Positions 35,846 through 46,215 of a DNA stretch of 64,000 nucleotides are shown piece after piece. A program made the translations under genes and the position numbers. The DNA lies in the NCBI GenBank assembly GCA_017311185.1, contig JAESUZ010003487.1, forward strand, positions 964,001-1,028,000, in the 5' to 3' direction. Every line of letters begins with the position of its first letter. Position 1 is the stretch's first letter. A model generated the notes under the pieces. It was not told the DNA's origin. It worked only from the letters and a program-made list of their open reading frames with translations, and ran no database searches. The DNA is from Proteles cristata cristata. Lineage: Eukaryota > Chordata > Mammalia > Carnivora > Hyaenidae.

Positions 35846-36055
35846 TGGGGCGCCTGCGTGGCTCAGTTGGTTGACTGTCTAACTTCGGCTCGGGTCATGA
35901 TCTCATGAGCTTCGTGTCGGGCTCTGTGCTAATGGCTCAGAGCCTGGAGCCTGCTTCAGATTCTGTCTCCATCTCTTTCCCTGCACACCACCCTCCCACC
36001 CACTCAAGCTTTCTCCCTCTCTCTCAAAATATAAATAAACATTAAATTTTTTTTT
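35846..36055 (+). mobile_element. SINEC_Fc-type felid SINE
   Basis: Head GGGGCGCCTGCGTGGCTCAG. The B-box region is deleted: 'ctcatgagcttcgtgtcggg' lacks the GGTTCGAGCC core. CT body and AATATAAATAAACATTAAA tail. Identical 13-bp flanks AAAAACCCTCAAG at 35833-35845 and 36056-36068. Confidence 0.94.
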
Positions 36056-36314
36056 AAAAACCCTCAAGTATATGTTTATCAGTAACACAAATTAAATATA
36101 GAGACACAGATAAAAGTGAAAAAATGAAAATGATATACCATGCAAATACTAAAACCATAAGAGTGCTGGAGCGGTAATTTTTATATTAGACAAATTAGAC
36201 TATGAAATAAAAAATATTACAAGAGATACAGAAATACGTCATAATATTATAGGAGATCCTCATTACCAAAAGGCGAAGAAATTGAAAGAGCTAAAAAGCA
36301 CAGGAGACTATTTT

Positions 36315-36519
36315 TTATAGTCTTTTTTTAAATGTTTGTTTATTTTTGAGAGAGATCTCAAGCGGGGATGAGTCAGAGAGATAGGGAGACAGAGGATCCC
36401 AAGCAGGCTCTGAGCTGACAGGGGTGAGCCCAGTGTGGGGCTCCAACTCACAAATGGTGAGATCACAGACTGAGCTGAAATGGGACACTCAACTGACTGA
36501 GTCACCCAGGCGCCCCAAC
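36315..36519 (-). mobile_element. SINEC_Fc-type felid SINE (first of two at one site)
   Basis: Reversed tail, shortened body, decayed B box (GGGCTCCAACTCACAAAT) and head ending GGCGCCCC. The 16-bp flanks CACAGGAGACTATTTT at 36299-36314 and 36520-36535 are identical. The right copy doubles as the left flank of the next SINE. Confidence 0.93.
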
Positions 36520-36535
36520 CACAGGAGACTATTTT

Positions 36536-36755
36536 ATTATTATTATTTTTTTAATGTTTTATTTCTGAGAGAGAGAGAGGGACAGGTGAGCAAGGGAGGG
36601 TCAGAGAGAGAGGGAGACACAGAATCTGAAACAGGTGCCAGGCTCCGAGCTGGCCGTCAGCACAGAGCTGGATGCAGGGCTCGAACCCAAGAACCGTGAG
36701 ATCATGACCTGAGCTGAAGTCGGATGCTTAACCGACTGAGCCACCCAGGCGCCCC
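36536..36755 (-). mobile_element. Felid SINE (second at the same site)
   Basis: Reversed tail, body, B box GGGCTCGAACCCAAGAACC and head ending GGCGCCCC. Its left flank is the copy at 36520. Its right flank at 36755-36769 (CAGAGGAGACAATTT) is the same site with two mismatches. Confidence 0.93.
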
Positions 36756-36890
36756 AGAGGAGACAATTTAAAGAGGGCTCCCCATGACCAAATCTATGAC
36801 ACTTTGAGCAACAAAATGAATAATAATGAATTATTGAAAGTAATGGGTTATTACTGAGGAGCAACCAAAAAGAATCAATGAGTCTACACT

Positions 36891-36891
<1 letters not shown>

Positions 36892-36963
<72 letters not shown>
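36892..36963 (+). repeat. (GT)36 microsatellite
   Basis: 72 bp of uninterrupted GT. It is translated as a run of alternating Val/Cys in one frame, which is not a gene. Confidence 0.98.
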
Positions 36964-36965
<2 letters not shown>

Positions 36966-37224
36966 TAAAAGAGAGGACAGGAAGGAGAGAGAAGGAAAGT
37001 TCTGCCTCAGGTAACAGAAAGCTCCCTCTATGTGTTTATTTGCTAATTAGGATTTTCTGTCCTTTCTCCTCCTCTCTGGACAGCAGGACTTTTCCTTTTT
37101 CTAGGTAAGTCATTATGGAGCAACCCACATGCTCTGGGGAGGTACCAATCCTCAGTATGTTTCCGTGTTTCCAGTAAAGAAAATGAAAGGCTCAGGAGGT
37201 GAGCACACATAGCGCCATGCGGTC

Positions 37225-37400
37225 ACAATACCATTTATGCGGGACTTCACGATGCTCAAGGCTATCTTGATTTTTGCAATGAACTTAAGAGATATGCGAG
37301 GTGAGGGACTATTCCCGTTTTGCAAACTGGGAACAAGGCTCACAGACTCAAGTAAACTGCCGAGATGTAATTAGAGATGAAATCTGATGAGTCGGTGCAC
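37225..37400 (-). mobile_element. MIR element
   Basis: Antisense MIR order: 'accatttatgcgggacttcacgatgctcaagg', 'gaggtgagggactattcccgttttgcaaactgggaac', then 'ctcaagtaaactgccgagatgtaatt'. Confidence 0.55.
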
Positions 37401-38504
37401 CGTTTGAGGAGATAGATTCTCTGGAAGGTTTTGTCCTTAGGGGAGGAGTGCTTATAATAGTCCAGTATATTCCAGCCACCCGCAGCACACGGCAGCAGTT
37501 GCAGAGCCCAGCACGAGGCAATCCGGAGGCACCAGCCTGAGCAAGTTTCGTATGCAAAGGCCGTGCTCCATTTCTGCCGCTAATTTGCTCTGTGGCTAAT
37601 TAACAACAATGCAATAGGAGTTTTCTTGTCCATTTTTACAACTGAAAAAATAAAACATTGAGTCCCATCATGCAGACAGTTAAAAAGAAATAGGGTTAAA
37701 TCAGAATCTAAGGACACAGAATTTTTTTTTGTTTTTGATCTCATGACCACTTCTAGACTTTAAAGTAGGATTTGCATGTGGCAGTTGGAATCCGGAGTCT
37801 GGGTTATTTGCAATATATGAAACACCGTGAGCGAGCAGTGAAGTTTACATTTGCAATGAGATCTTCCTCTGAAAGGATTGAGCCTGAACTACTATTTAAC
37901 TTTCCATGTTTGGAAAAGGAACTGAAAAAGGCACTTAAATCCCTTTTCCCCCATTTTTGTAATATGAGTCAAACTTCAGGAAAGCTCTCCTCTTTCCCCA
38001 CACAAAGAAAATTTTTATGTTCCTATCTGGTGTAGAGCTATCTAATGACCAAGGAAAATCCCCAGATCTTTTTTTCCTGGAAAAGCGACTTGTTTTAATG
38101 GAACAGTCAGCCTGTCAGGGAGAACACAGCAAACTTAATTGGCAGCCATAGAGCAGATGTCCCTGGGTCTGTTCATGCACCTGATACGGCTAAAACATTA
38201 TTGAAAGGCCAACATGTGGTTTTTAAATTGCAGGGAACTGAATATTATGAAAACTCCACTCATAATTTGCGACATCATTTAGTATTTCACAAACTATTAT
38301 TTCCCAGAGTATTCTGTGAATAAAGGCATCTCAGAGAGGAATTGAAAACGTTCTTTATGGTATGTGTTCTGGACACTCAGTTTCTCGATGAAATCCCAGC
38401 TGACTCTCGACTTTAGAAAGTTAGGACTTCCCACGTTTGGGCTGTTCAACATCAATATTCTGAAGTATAATGCTTTGTTTTCAGCCAAGCGCTCTCTTAC
38501 TTAT
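37401..38504. other. 1.1-kb unassigned unique sequence
   Basis: No repeat recognised, only short frames. Confidence 0.4.
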
Positions 38505-38900
38505 CATTCATTCATCCACTCATTCAAAAAATACTGTGTGTCTCCAAAATACAAGGTACTGTGAGGAAAGGAAGACTATTGACCAAACCTCTTCCCTTAT
38601 GGAACTTAAATCTAGAAAAAGGGTAACACCAACATATATTTGTAAAACAGACTGGTGTAATCTGGTAATGACAGATGAGAAGTACTCCTTGCCCCTGGGG
38701 ATGCTAAGGAGAAAGGGATCCCATGGGTATGGGTATCTTTTGAAAGCTTTGGGGATGAGAGAGCACTTGCCCTGAGCTCTGAAGGATGGGGAGGATTTCA
38801 CAGGTGCAGCTGTAGGATAGTGCCATGGCAACCGCATAAACAGTGGTGTCCAGGCAGAAACGTGTGACAAGTATGCCAACAGTCTATCTAATCGAAATTG
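38505..38900 (-). mobile_element. L2 LINE 3' region
   Basis: Inverted L2 order: TTCATCCACTCATTCAAAAA, then 'ctgtgtgtctccaaaatacaaggtactgtg', 'cctcttcccttatggaacttaaatctag' and 'gagagagcacttgccctgagctctgaaggatgg'. A 155-codon minus-strand frame overlaps this and continues beyond. I judge it a chance frame. Confidence 0.55.
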
Positions 38901-39234
38901 TAATGTCGATGACCACGGTGATCTACTGCTGCTCAAATTACATTGAACTATTTGGTTTCCTATAACACACTGGCCCCAGCATTCCAATAATTTTGAATGG
39001 TTAATGGTTTCATGCTCTTCCTATTAGAACTCCTCCAAGGGAATAAAACAGTGAACAATACAGTAATGTATTTCAACATTTAATAAATACGAAACGCCTT
39101 CTCTTGAATGTAATAAAAACCCATGATCCTCTTTGCTAAATCTCTGACAGAGTCTGGTTTTGACAGATGAGAAACACATATTTTGCTTTGATAGAATGTT
39201 CCATGACATTAGGACTTCTGTATGTTAAACTGAG

Positions 39235-39335
39235 GGCCACTAAATTGTCTAGGCTTTTGTTTCCTAACCTGCAAAGCAGGGACTTAGATCACTTGATCCA
39301 AATAACGCCTTCCAGCTGTATGATTCTCTGAACAC
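39235..39335 (+). mobile_element. MIR-like fragment
   Basis: CTTTTGTTTCCTAACCTGCA, 'aaagcagggacttagatcacttgatcc' and TTCCAGCTGTATGATTCTCT follow the MIR3-type ending ('cctcatctgtaaaatgaggg...ttccagctctaaaattctatga'). Confidence 0.5.
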
Positions 39336-39619
39336 TCCTTACCTCAATCGCCCACAGCTCTATATTATTAGTTGCTATCTAGATACTGTCCAAATGCAAC
39401 AAATTCTCAAACATCAGTGCCCGACTGTACCACGAAACCCAATAATTTTACAGAACCATCATTTTTCAAGTCAGAAGACAAGAAGGTGCCCAGACACAGA
39501 AGCCACAAAAGCCATCTGGGGATCGTGCTGGAAACGCCCACAGGAACCCTCTAGCTCTAGCCTGAGGGGAAAAGAAGCTTGAAGGCGCAGAGGAAGCAGA
39601 TGTCCTGGGGAGGGAAGTA

Positions 39620-39790
39620 CACGGACTGTGAATAGGAAATGTGTTCTGTTCCCAGCTCTGCCACAGACTCGCTGTGTGACTCTGGGTAAGTCCTTTCATC
39701 GTTCTGGGCCCCCCTTCTCTGGCTATAAAGAAATTGACGCAAATAATGCCTCAGATCCACCTTGGCTCTGTAAAACTCTTTGATTCTATG
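39620..39790 (+). mobile_element. MIR element
   Basis: GCTCTGCCACAGACTCGCTG, then 'tgtgactctgggtaagtcc' and 'ttctgggccccccttctctggctataaagaaattg', match the MIR core. The end again has 'tctttgattctatg'. Confidence 0.7.
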
Positions 39791-40413
39791 TGAGACACAC
39801 AGTTCACTGTCTTGGTGCTAAACCACAGCAATAATGGTCAGATTCACCAGAAAACACATAGACAGTTCAGGAAGTCTCTCCCTGTTAGCACTCCTGTTCC
39901 AAGCCGGTTCCCCGCTTTTATTGCTGATTTGTTCCCGGTCATGTAGGTGCTCCTGCTTTTCTTCTGCGCCCTTCCAGGAGGACTTCTGAAGCTCATTCTC
40001 CAGTTCCAGTCAGTTATGTGGGAAACAAGACTGTTGATACTTCCCTTTGCTAAAAACGGAATGTATTCAGCCTGGAGCCCCCAGTTATTACCCTGGAAGA
40101 TAAGCAGAAAAATAATTGAAACTCAGAACAGCTGCGGTCCCTGGTAGGTCCTTATATTTCTAGTAATTAAGTCCTAACGGGAACTTCGCAAATGTGAGTC
40201 CTTTCATTTGTTTGCAAAGGTCATGAAACAACTCCCCAAAATAAATGGAGGTTATGACAGTTTCTAGAACACATATATTTATGAAACAATTACTAGTAGA
40301 AAGATGATCTTCTTGGCATTAAGGTCACTCTTATCCTTACTTTATAGGATTTTTGTCCCTGGGGGGAAAAAAGGAAACCAAAACAAAATTCTCATTTGTC
40401 AAGAAAGTTTAGC
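39791..40413. other. Unassigned intergenic sequence
   Basis: No element recognised. Confidence 0.4.
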
Positions 40414-40436
40414 TTTTTTTTTTTTTTTTTTTTTTT
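40414..40436. repeat. (T)23 homopolymer
   Basis: A pure T run followed by 'gctgatcttcattcatttattcactg'. No SINE body is attached, so it may be an isolated retroposon tail. Confidence 0.9.
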
Positions 40437-40674
40437 GCTGATCTTCATTCATTTATTCACTGACTCACTCATTCATTGAAAGAAAGCACCTGGCCTCAGG
40501 GGCACCTGGTTTACAAGTTCTGGTTTCCTAGTTCAGGGACCCAGGTGAGAGTACATTCACTAACTAGTTCACCAGTACACTCTGAAGGTCAATGATCGCC
40601 TCCATTTGCCTATGAATTTGCTCATTAATGGCCTACACTATTATAATGGTCACTGCCTCTTATCCTGCCCTTAT

Positions 40675-40692
40675 TCTCTCTCTGTCTCTCTG

Positions 40693-40754
<62 letters not shown>
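40675..40754 (+). repeat. (TC)n(AC)n compound microsatellite
   Basis: An irregular TCTG/TC run passes into about 12 AC units, ending at 40754. Confidence 0.95.
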
Positions 40755-40971
40755 CATGCTTTTAAAAAGAATTTTAGAAGTTTTTATCATGTTACTTTCT
40801 TGTGAGAAAATGAAACAATTTACATATTCATTCCCACTTCATTTATTAGTTGGTTAAAATGACTCTAAGCCACACACTCAAATGAATTCTAAGGCAAAGA
40901 AAGGTATGTATGTAATAGGGTAGATAAAAAATAGTTATAAAGCTAAAGAAGAATCAAAAATTAAAAACCCT

Positions 40972-41180
40972 TGGGGGCACCTGGGTGGCTCAGTTGGTTG
41001 AGCGTCCGACTTCAGCTCAGGTCAGATCTTACGGTTCGTGGGTTCGAGCCCCACGTCGGGCTCTGTGCTGACAGCTAGCTCAGAGCCTGGAGGCTGTTTC
41101 AGTCTGTGACTCCCTCTCTCTCTGCCCCTCCCCCACTCATGGTCCGTCTCTGTCTCAAAAATAAACTATAAAAATTTTAA
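40972..41180 (+). mobile_element. SINEC_Fc-type felid SINE
   Basis: Head 'gggggcacctgggtggctcagttggttgagcg', intact B box GGGTTCGAGCCCCAC, CT body and AAAAATAAACTATAAA tail. Flanks AAAAATTAAAAACCCT (40956) and AAAAATTAAAAAGCCT (41181) differ at one base. Confidence 0.94.
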
Positions 41181-41196
41181 AAAAATTAAAAAGCCT

Positions 41197-41883
41197 GTGA
41201 AAATAACAGGAAAGAAGCTAAAGGCCCTCCAGAGATGCCATCGAACAAGCACAAGCTGGTAGACTCTGAGGCCCAGGCTTTCAGAGGCGTTCTGACTCGG
41301 TGGGAGGCAGTGCTCCCTGCAATGGAAGCAGTTCGAATGCTCTGAGCTTTAAAGTCTGGAGGGCAGCCGGAGGACTGCTGAGGAGCGCTATACAGTCAGG
41401 GCGGCTGGCTGGGGCTGACCTGCTTCAGCGGACCCTAGTTGCAACCCTAGAAAGTAACTAGTTTTACTATATTTTTATTAATAAAAAATATTTTAGAATT
41501 AAAGCTTACACAATTGAGAAACTTTCCCAGAGTCTCAAAATTTTGACTCCATGCCTGAGTCGAACTCACACTCTGCTCTCCTCCACGCCCAGAGCAGATC
41601 TTGGCTCTGCAGCCTTCAGGCACACGCAGAGGCATTGCTCCAAGTGCTTTGCTCTTCCAACGCCCCCAGGTCTATTGGACCCTTCCTCACACACTCAGTA
41701 AGTCCTTGCTTCTCATTCACCTTTCCTACTAAATGCTGCAAACTCCTCTAGGAACTTCAGATTGGATTGACTCATTGCACACTTAATAAACTATAGGTTT
41801 TTGGTATCTTCTAAATACTGGCATCTCCCTATTTGCCTTACACTTTCCCTGTACTTTGCCTGTATTGCAGATAAATCCTTTCC
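41197..41883. other. Unassigned intergenic sequence
   Basis: No element recognised between the SINE and the pseudogene. Confidence 0.4.
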
Positions 41884-41898
41884 CTATAGTCTGCTTTT

Positions 41899-44304
41899 TT
41901 TTTTTTCTCATTAAACTTGTGTTTTAATGGGTCTCAACATTCTGTGACAGAATTTTGGTTAAGTTGTTTCCATTAAAAAGTACTGATTTTTAAAAGTAAC
42001 AACTTAAAACTGCCACACACACACACACACACAAAACAAATGGTCCACAAAACATTATTCTCCTTTCCTTCTGGAGGTTTTACGATGCATTGTTATCATT
42101 AACCAGTCTTACTATTAAACCTAATTGGCCAATTGACACAAACAGTTCTGAGACCATTCTTCCACCACTGATTAAGACTGGAGTGCAGGCCCCTCCTACA
42201 CTATCGGTGGGAATGTAAACTGGTGCAGCCCCTCTGGAAAACAGTGTGGAGGTTCCTAAGGAAACTAACAATAGAACTCCCCTAGGACCCAGCAATAGCA
42301 CTGCTAGGAATTTACCCAAGGGATACAGAAATGCTGAGGCACAGGAGCACATGTACTCCAATGTTCATAGCAGCACTCTCCACAATAGCTAAAACATGGA
42401 AAGAGCCTAAGTGTCCATCAACGGACGAATGGATCAAGAAGATGTGGTTTATCTATACCATGGAATACTACATGGCAATGAGAAACAATGAAATCTGGCC
42501 ATGTGTAGCAACATGGATGGACCTTGAGGGTGTTATGCTGAGCGAAATAAGTCAGGCAGAGAAGGACAAATACCATATGTTTGCACGTATAGGAGGATTA
42601 GGAGGAACTTGATGGAGGAACAAGGGGGAGAAGAAGGGCGGAAATGGTGGGGGGAGGGAGAGAGGCAAACCATGAGAGACTCTTGAATGCTGACAAAAAC
42701 TGAGGACTGATGGATGTGGGGGGGGGAGGAGGGATGGGCAGGGAGGAGGACACTTGGGATGAGCACTGAGTGTTATGTGGAAACTAATTTGACAATAAAC
42801 TATTTGTAAAAAAAAAAAAAAAAAGACTGGGGTGCAGGTATCGGGGGTAATATTCATTTAGCCTCCTGAGCTTTCTGGGCAGACCTGGTGACCTTGCCGG
42901 CTCCAGATGCCTTCTTGTCCACTGGTTTGATGACACCCACAGCAAGTGTCTGTCGCATGTCATGAACAGCAAAGCCGCTCAGAGGAGGATAGTCAGAGAA
43001 GCTCTCGACTTCTTCTTGGCAGGAACCACATCAACGATGGCAGCATCACAAGATTTCAAAACTTGGGACCAACTTCCAACTTTTTTCCAGAACGACAGTC
43101 AATCTGCTCTTTTAGCTCAGCGAACTTGCAGGCAATGTGAATTGGGGGATAGTCCAGCACAGGCACATAGCCAACACTGAGTTGGCCTGGATGGTTCAGG
43201 ATAATCAACTGAGATGTGAAGCCAGCTGTTTCCATTGGTGGGTCATTTTTGCTATCACCAGCCACATTGCCACAACAAACACCTTTGACAGATATGTTCT
43301 TGACATTGAAGTCCACATTGTCCCCAGGAAGAGCCCCACTCAAAGCTTCATGGTGCATTTCAACAGACTTTACTTCAGTTGTAATGTTGGCTGGGGCAAA
43401 AGTGACCACCATGCAGGTTTGAGAACACCAGTCTCTACTCGATCCACAGGGACCGTACCACCAATTTCGTAGACATCCTAGAGGGGCAGATGCAAGGGCT
43501 TGTCAGTTGGATGAAGTGGTGGCACAATGCAATCCAGAGCTTCAAGCAGTGTGGTTCCACTGGCATTGCCATCTTTACGGGTGACTCTCCATCCCTTGAA
43601 CCAAGGCATGTTAGCACTTGGCTCCAGCGTGTTGTCACTATTCCAACCAGAAACTGGCTTAAGTGCTACTGCTTCAGGGTTATAGCCAATGTTCTTAATG
43701 TAGGTGCTGACTTCCTCAACAATTTCCTTGTATCTCTTCCGGCTGTAGGGTGGCTCAGTGGAATCCATTTTGTTAACACCAACAATAAGCTGTTTTGCAC
43801 CCAGTGTGTAAGCCAGAAGGGCATGCTCACATGTCTCCCCAGTCTTGGAGATACCTGCTTAAAATTCGCCTACACCAGCAGCAGTGATCAGGACAGCACA
43901 GTCAGTCTGAGATGTGCCTGTAATCATATTTTTGATAAAGTCTCTGTGTCCTGAGGCATCAATGATGGTCACATAGAACTTGCTGGTCTCAAATATCCAC
44001 AGGGAGATATCAAAGGTGATATCATATTCACATGCGGCTTTCAGTTTATCCAAGACCCAGGCATACTTGAAGGAGCCCTTTCCAATCTCAGCAGCCTTCC
44101 TCTCAAATTTTTCGATAGTTCTTTTGTCGATCCCACCACATTTGTAGATCAGATGACCAGTAGTCATAGACTTGCCCGAATCTACGTGTCCAATGACGAC
44201 GATGTTGATATCAGTCTTTTCCTTTCCCACTTTGGTTTAGGTTTAGTGGTGGTTTTCACAATACCTGTGCTCTGGCGGCAAACCCGTTGTGAAAAAACAA
44301 AAAG
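41899..44304 (-). pseudogene. Processed pseudogene of EEF1A1 (elongation factor 1-alpha 1)
   Basis: The parent gene encodes the cytosolic GTPase that delivers aminoacyl-tRNA to the ribosome. This copy is minus-strand and intronless. From right to left it has a 5' UTR back to the TOP-like start (near 44297), the coding region 44230-42856, a 3' UTR and a poly-A tract (T run 41895-41906 on plus). The duplication CTATAGTCTGCTTTT/CTACAGTCTGCTTTT (41884-41898, 44305-44319) flanks it.

The G1 motif GHVDSGKS (residues 14-21) is at about 44168-44191 and the GTPase-domain motif DASGHRD (parent-like DAPGHRD) is near residue 91. Damage: start codon is GTG (44228-44230); codon 124 is TAA (43859-43861); codon 251 is TAG (43478-43480). 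A 6-base in-frame deletion and a 1-base deletion fall before residue 276, and a further 1-base deletion precedes the stop at 43056-43058. Frame from codon 1 to 251 is unbroken by indels. It cannot make EF1A. An L1 splits the 3' UTR. Confidence 0.96.
42190..42822 (+). mobile_element. 5'-truncated carnivore L1 inserted in the EEF1A1 pseudogene 3' UTR
   Basis: It carries the C-terminal end of L1 ORF2 (open 42331-42612, with WIKKMWFIYTMEYYMAM near the L1 ORF2 end), then the G-rich polypurine 3' UTR. The L1 end 'gggatgagcactgagtgttatgtggaaactaatttgac' and poly-A (42808-42824) follow. The 16-bp flanks AAGACTGGAGTGCAGG (42174) and AAGACTGGGGTGCAGG (42823) differ by one base, and the cleavage site reads TT/AAGA. 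The EEF1A1 3' UTR resumes on both sides, so this insertion is younger than the retrocopy. Without a 5' end or ORF1 it cannot move by itself. Confidence 0.95.
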
Positions 44305-44460
44305 CTACAGTCTGCTTTTCAATATCTAAAGAAAAGGTACAAGATTTTGAGTTCAAGTAGGTCCTCTCTTCCTCTCTTTTTTATTTCTTTTTCTAAATAG
44401 GCCATCTCTGGCCGTAGCATCTGGAAATAAAACAACATCTGATATAAGGAATGTAAATAT

Positions 44461-44461
44461 T

Positions 44462-44517
<56 letters not shown>

Positions 44518-44530
44518 AGAGAGAGGGAGA
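44461..44530 (+). repeat. (TG)13(AG)n compound microsatellite
   Basis: TG run 44461-44486 followed by an AG run to about 44530, with minor interruptions. Confidence 0.96.
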
Positions 44531-45171
44531 CAGAGGGAGAGATGTGTATGGATTAGTCTGTGGTATGAACTTCAAAATTTTAAATTTATTATAAATTATT
44601 CCAGACTTTAAAAAGTCTATGAAGAATTGTATAATAAGTGCCCACATACTAATTCTCTATCTTAAGAAATAAAATTTTTCAAATACAATTCAATTGCTCT
44701 AACGGTCCACTTCGTAAATACTTCGTGATGAATTGAATACAAATTATAGTACCTGCTTCCATTTCATTTGTAAATTAACCTTCCATTTTCAAGTTACCTT
44801 TTAAATTTTCCGTGTTAAATTAACTTTTGAAGATTTACTTTCAGTAACAAAAGGTTCTGTCATCTTCTGTGGCCTAGTTCTGTGTGGTCTTGGATGTCTC
44901 TCTGTCACTTCACATTCAAACAACCAAAACCAGAAATTACCAACTTCCCTACCAAACTGCCTTCCCTATGTGTTTCCTCATTTTGTAAGATGCACTGCAA
45001 TTTTCCCCGGTCACCCAGGTTTACCGGGCTGGATCATGAAAGAGTCTTTCCTTTGCAGCCTCCCCCCCCTACCCCCGCCCCTCTGCCAATATGTAATTAG
45101 TCCCCAGGTGCTGTGGCTTCATTTCTCTGTGTTGGTTCCGTGTCTTCACTCCTCTGCCACCCTCTAGGCCA
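44531..45171. other. Unassigned intergenic sequence
   Basis: No element recognised. Confidence 0.4.
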
Positions 45172-45520
45172 GTGGTTCTCAAACTCTTGTCCGAGAGCCC
45201 ATGAGAGTCCTTAAGAATCTCCCAGAGTGTTGGGAGGTCAAAACACTGTGATTATATCATGGTCTCATTTGCCTTTTTCACTTGTTCTCACAAGCGTCCA
45301 GTGGAGTTTTCCAGAGACCACATGTCACGTGACATTACAATGGACTGAAGATGTGACAATTGAATGTATGACAGGCCAGCTGGATTCCAGTAAGCCAGAC
45401 TGTAAAGAAATTTGCAAAAGCATAAATGAGTGCCACTCTTCTTACTACGGTTTTTGCTTTATTTTTTTCTTAAAAATGCTCTTAATATATATACATGCTT
45501 ATTATTTTTAACAATAAAAT
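45172..45520 (+). mobile_element. hAT-type DNA transposon fossil (non-autonomous, tentative)
   Basis: It begins with CAGTGGTTCTCAAACTCTTG, the terminal repeat type of hAT-Charlie-group elements. AT-rich internal sequence contains 'gagtgccactcttcttactacg', 'ttcttaaaaatgctcttaatat' and AAATATTTTTAAATTTCT. The opposite terminal repeat was not located, so the right end is approximate. Confidence 0.45.
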
Positions 45521-46005
45521 ATTTTTAAATTTCTGCTTGAATTTCTAGTACAATGAACACAGAGAAAACCCACATAAGCGAAAGCACTTTGGAGTCCTCT
45601 AACATCTTGATCTCCGTCAATAGTCCCAAGGTCAAAACTGTGAGAAAAGATCTGCTCGTCCTTGTCTTCACTGACTCACCTCTTTTGACCGGTGCAACAT
45701 CTTCTCAATGGTTTTCTTTTTCTGTCTGTCCGCACATGACCACCAGATCCACCTTCTGAAGGAAATGCCGTTTTCTAGGATATCATTTCCTTCTGAGAAT
45801 CCATTGCTGTAGTAACCGTTAATTCCTCTACAATTCTCCAGTTTTATCAAGTACAACTTGTGCCCCCAAACCTTCACTTTAGACCACCCCCCTGGTCAGG
45901 CCGGTTGCTCTGACCCCAGAACATACTCTCGTCCACTTCCCAACTTTTGTTTAGATTGTTCTGTCTACCAGCCCCTCCTTGGGCCAGGCACCTCTCCTCT
46001 GCCCA
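45521..46005. other. Unassigned intergenic sequence
   Basis: No element recognised. Confidence 0.4.
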
Positions 46006-46215
46006 GTCCGAGGCAGCATAGAGAAGTATAAAGAGTCTGTGCTATTGAGCTGGCCTTGAATTCCATCTACTTCTTATCAGCTACATGGTAGAGGCAGTTT
46101 ACCTTCTGGGACTGTAAAATAGAAAATGAAATTCAGTGGTACCTACTTCAAATGGCTGTGGTCAAGATGACATGAGATCAGGTATTCAGTAAGTGTTAGG
46201 CAATGCTATTATGCA
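46006..46215 (+). mobile_element. MIR element
   Basis: MIR order in plus: 'gcagcatagagaagtataaagagtctgtg', 'tcttatcagctacatgg', 'agtttaccttctgggactgtaaaatag', 'ggtacctacttcaaatggctgtgg', ending 'caggtattcagtaagtgttagg'. Confidence 0.7.

Larger units (their letters stand above)
34446..36790 (+). mobile_element. Second fossil L1M/HAL1 segment, split by four SINEs
   Basis: It starts after the previous L1 3' end. L1 5'/ORF1-like words follow in order: 'gagaataaggaacaagaaatattttaagg', 'aaaatcactgaaaagtgtcaaacc', 'gttcttcagctggaaggaaaatggtatcaag', 'atcagaaatggtaaatacatggg'. Then come ORF2-start words after the SINEs: 'aatatagagacacagataaaag', 'atgatataccatgcaaatactaaaacc', 'gagtgctggagcggtaatttttatattagac'. 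SINEs interrupt at 35187-35438, 35846-36055, 36315-36519 and 36536-36755, yet the L1 order is continuous across them. Confidence 0.6.

Noticed and set aside
36878..37108. 76-codon frame rich in alternating Val and Cys
   Set aside because: It is the translation of the (GT)36 microsatellite.
38520..38987. 155-codon minus-strand frame, the longest in the window
   Set aside because: It overlaps an L2 remnant, has no recognisable domain and is not in the L2 coding frame. A frame of this length is expected by chance in 64 kb.
42331..42612. 93-codon frame at 42331 as a host gene
   Set aside because: It is the C-terminal remnant of L1 ORF2 in a 5'-truncated insertion.
43859..44230. 123-codon minus-strand EF1A-like frame as a small functional protein
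   Set aside because: It is the N-terminal part of the EEF1A1 pseudogene. The apparent start is GTG, it ends at a nonsense codon, and it is flanked by retrocopy hallmarks.
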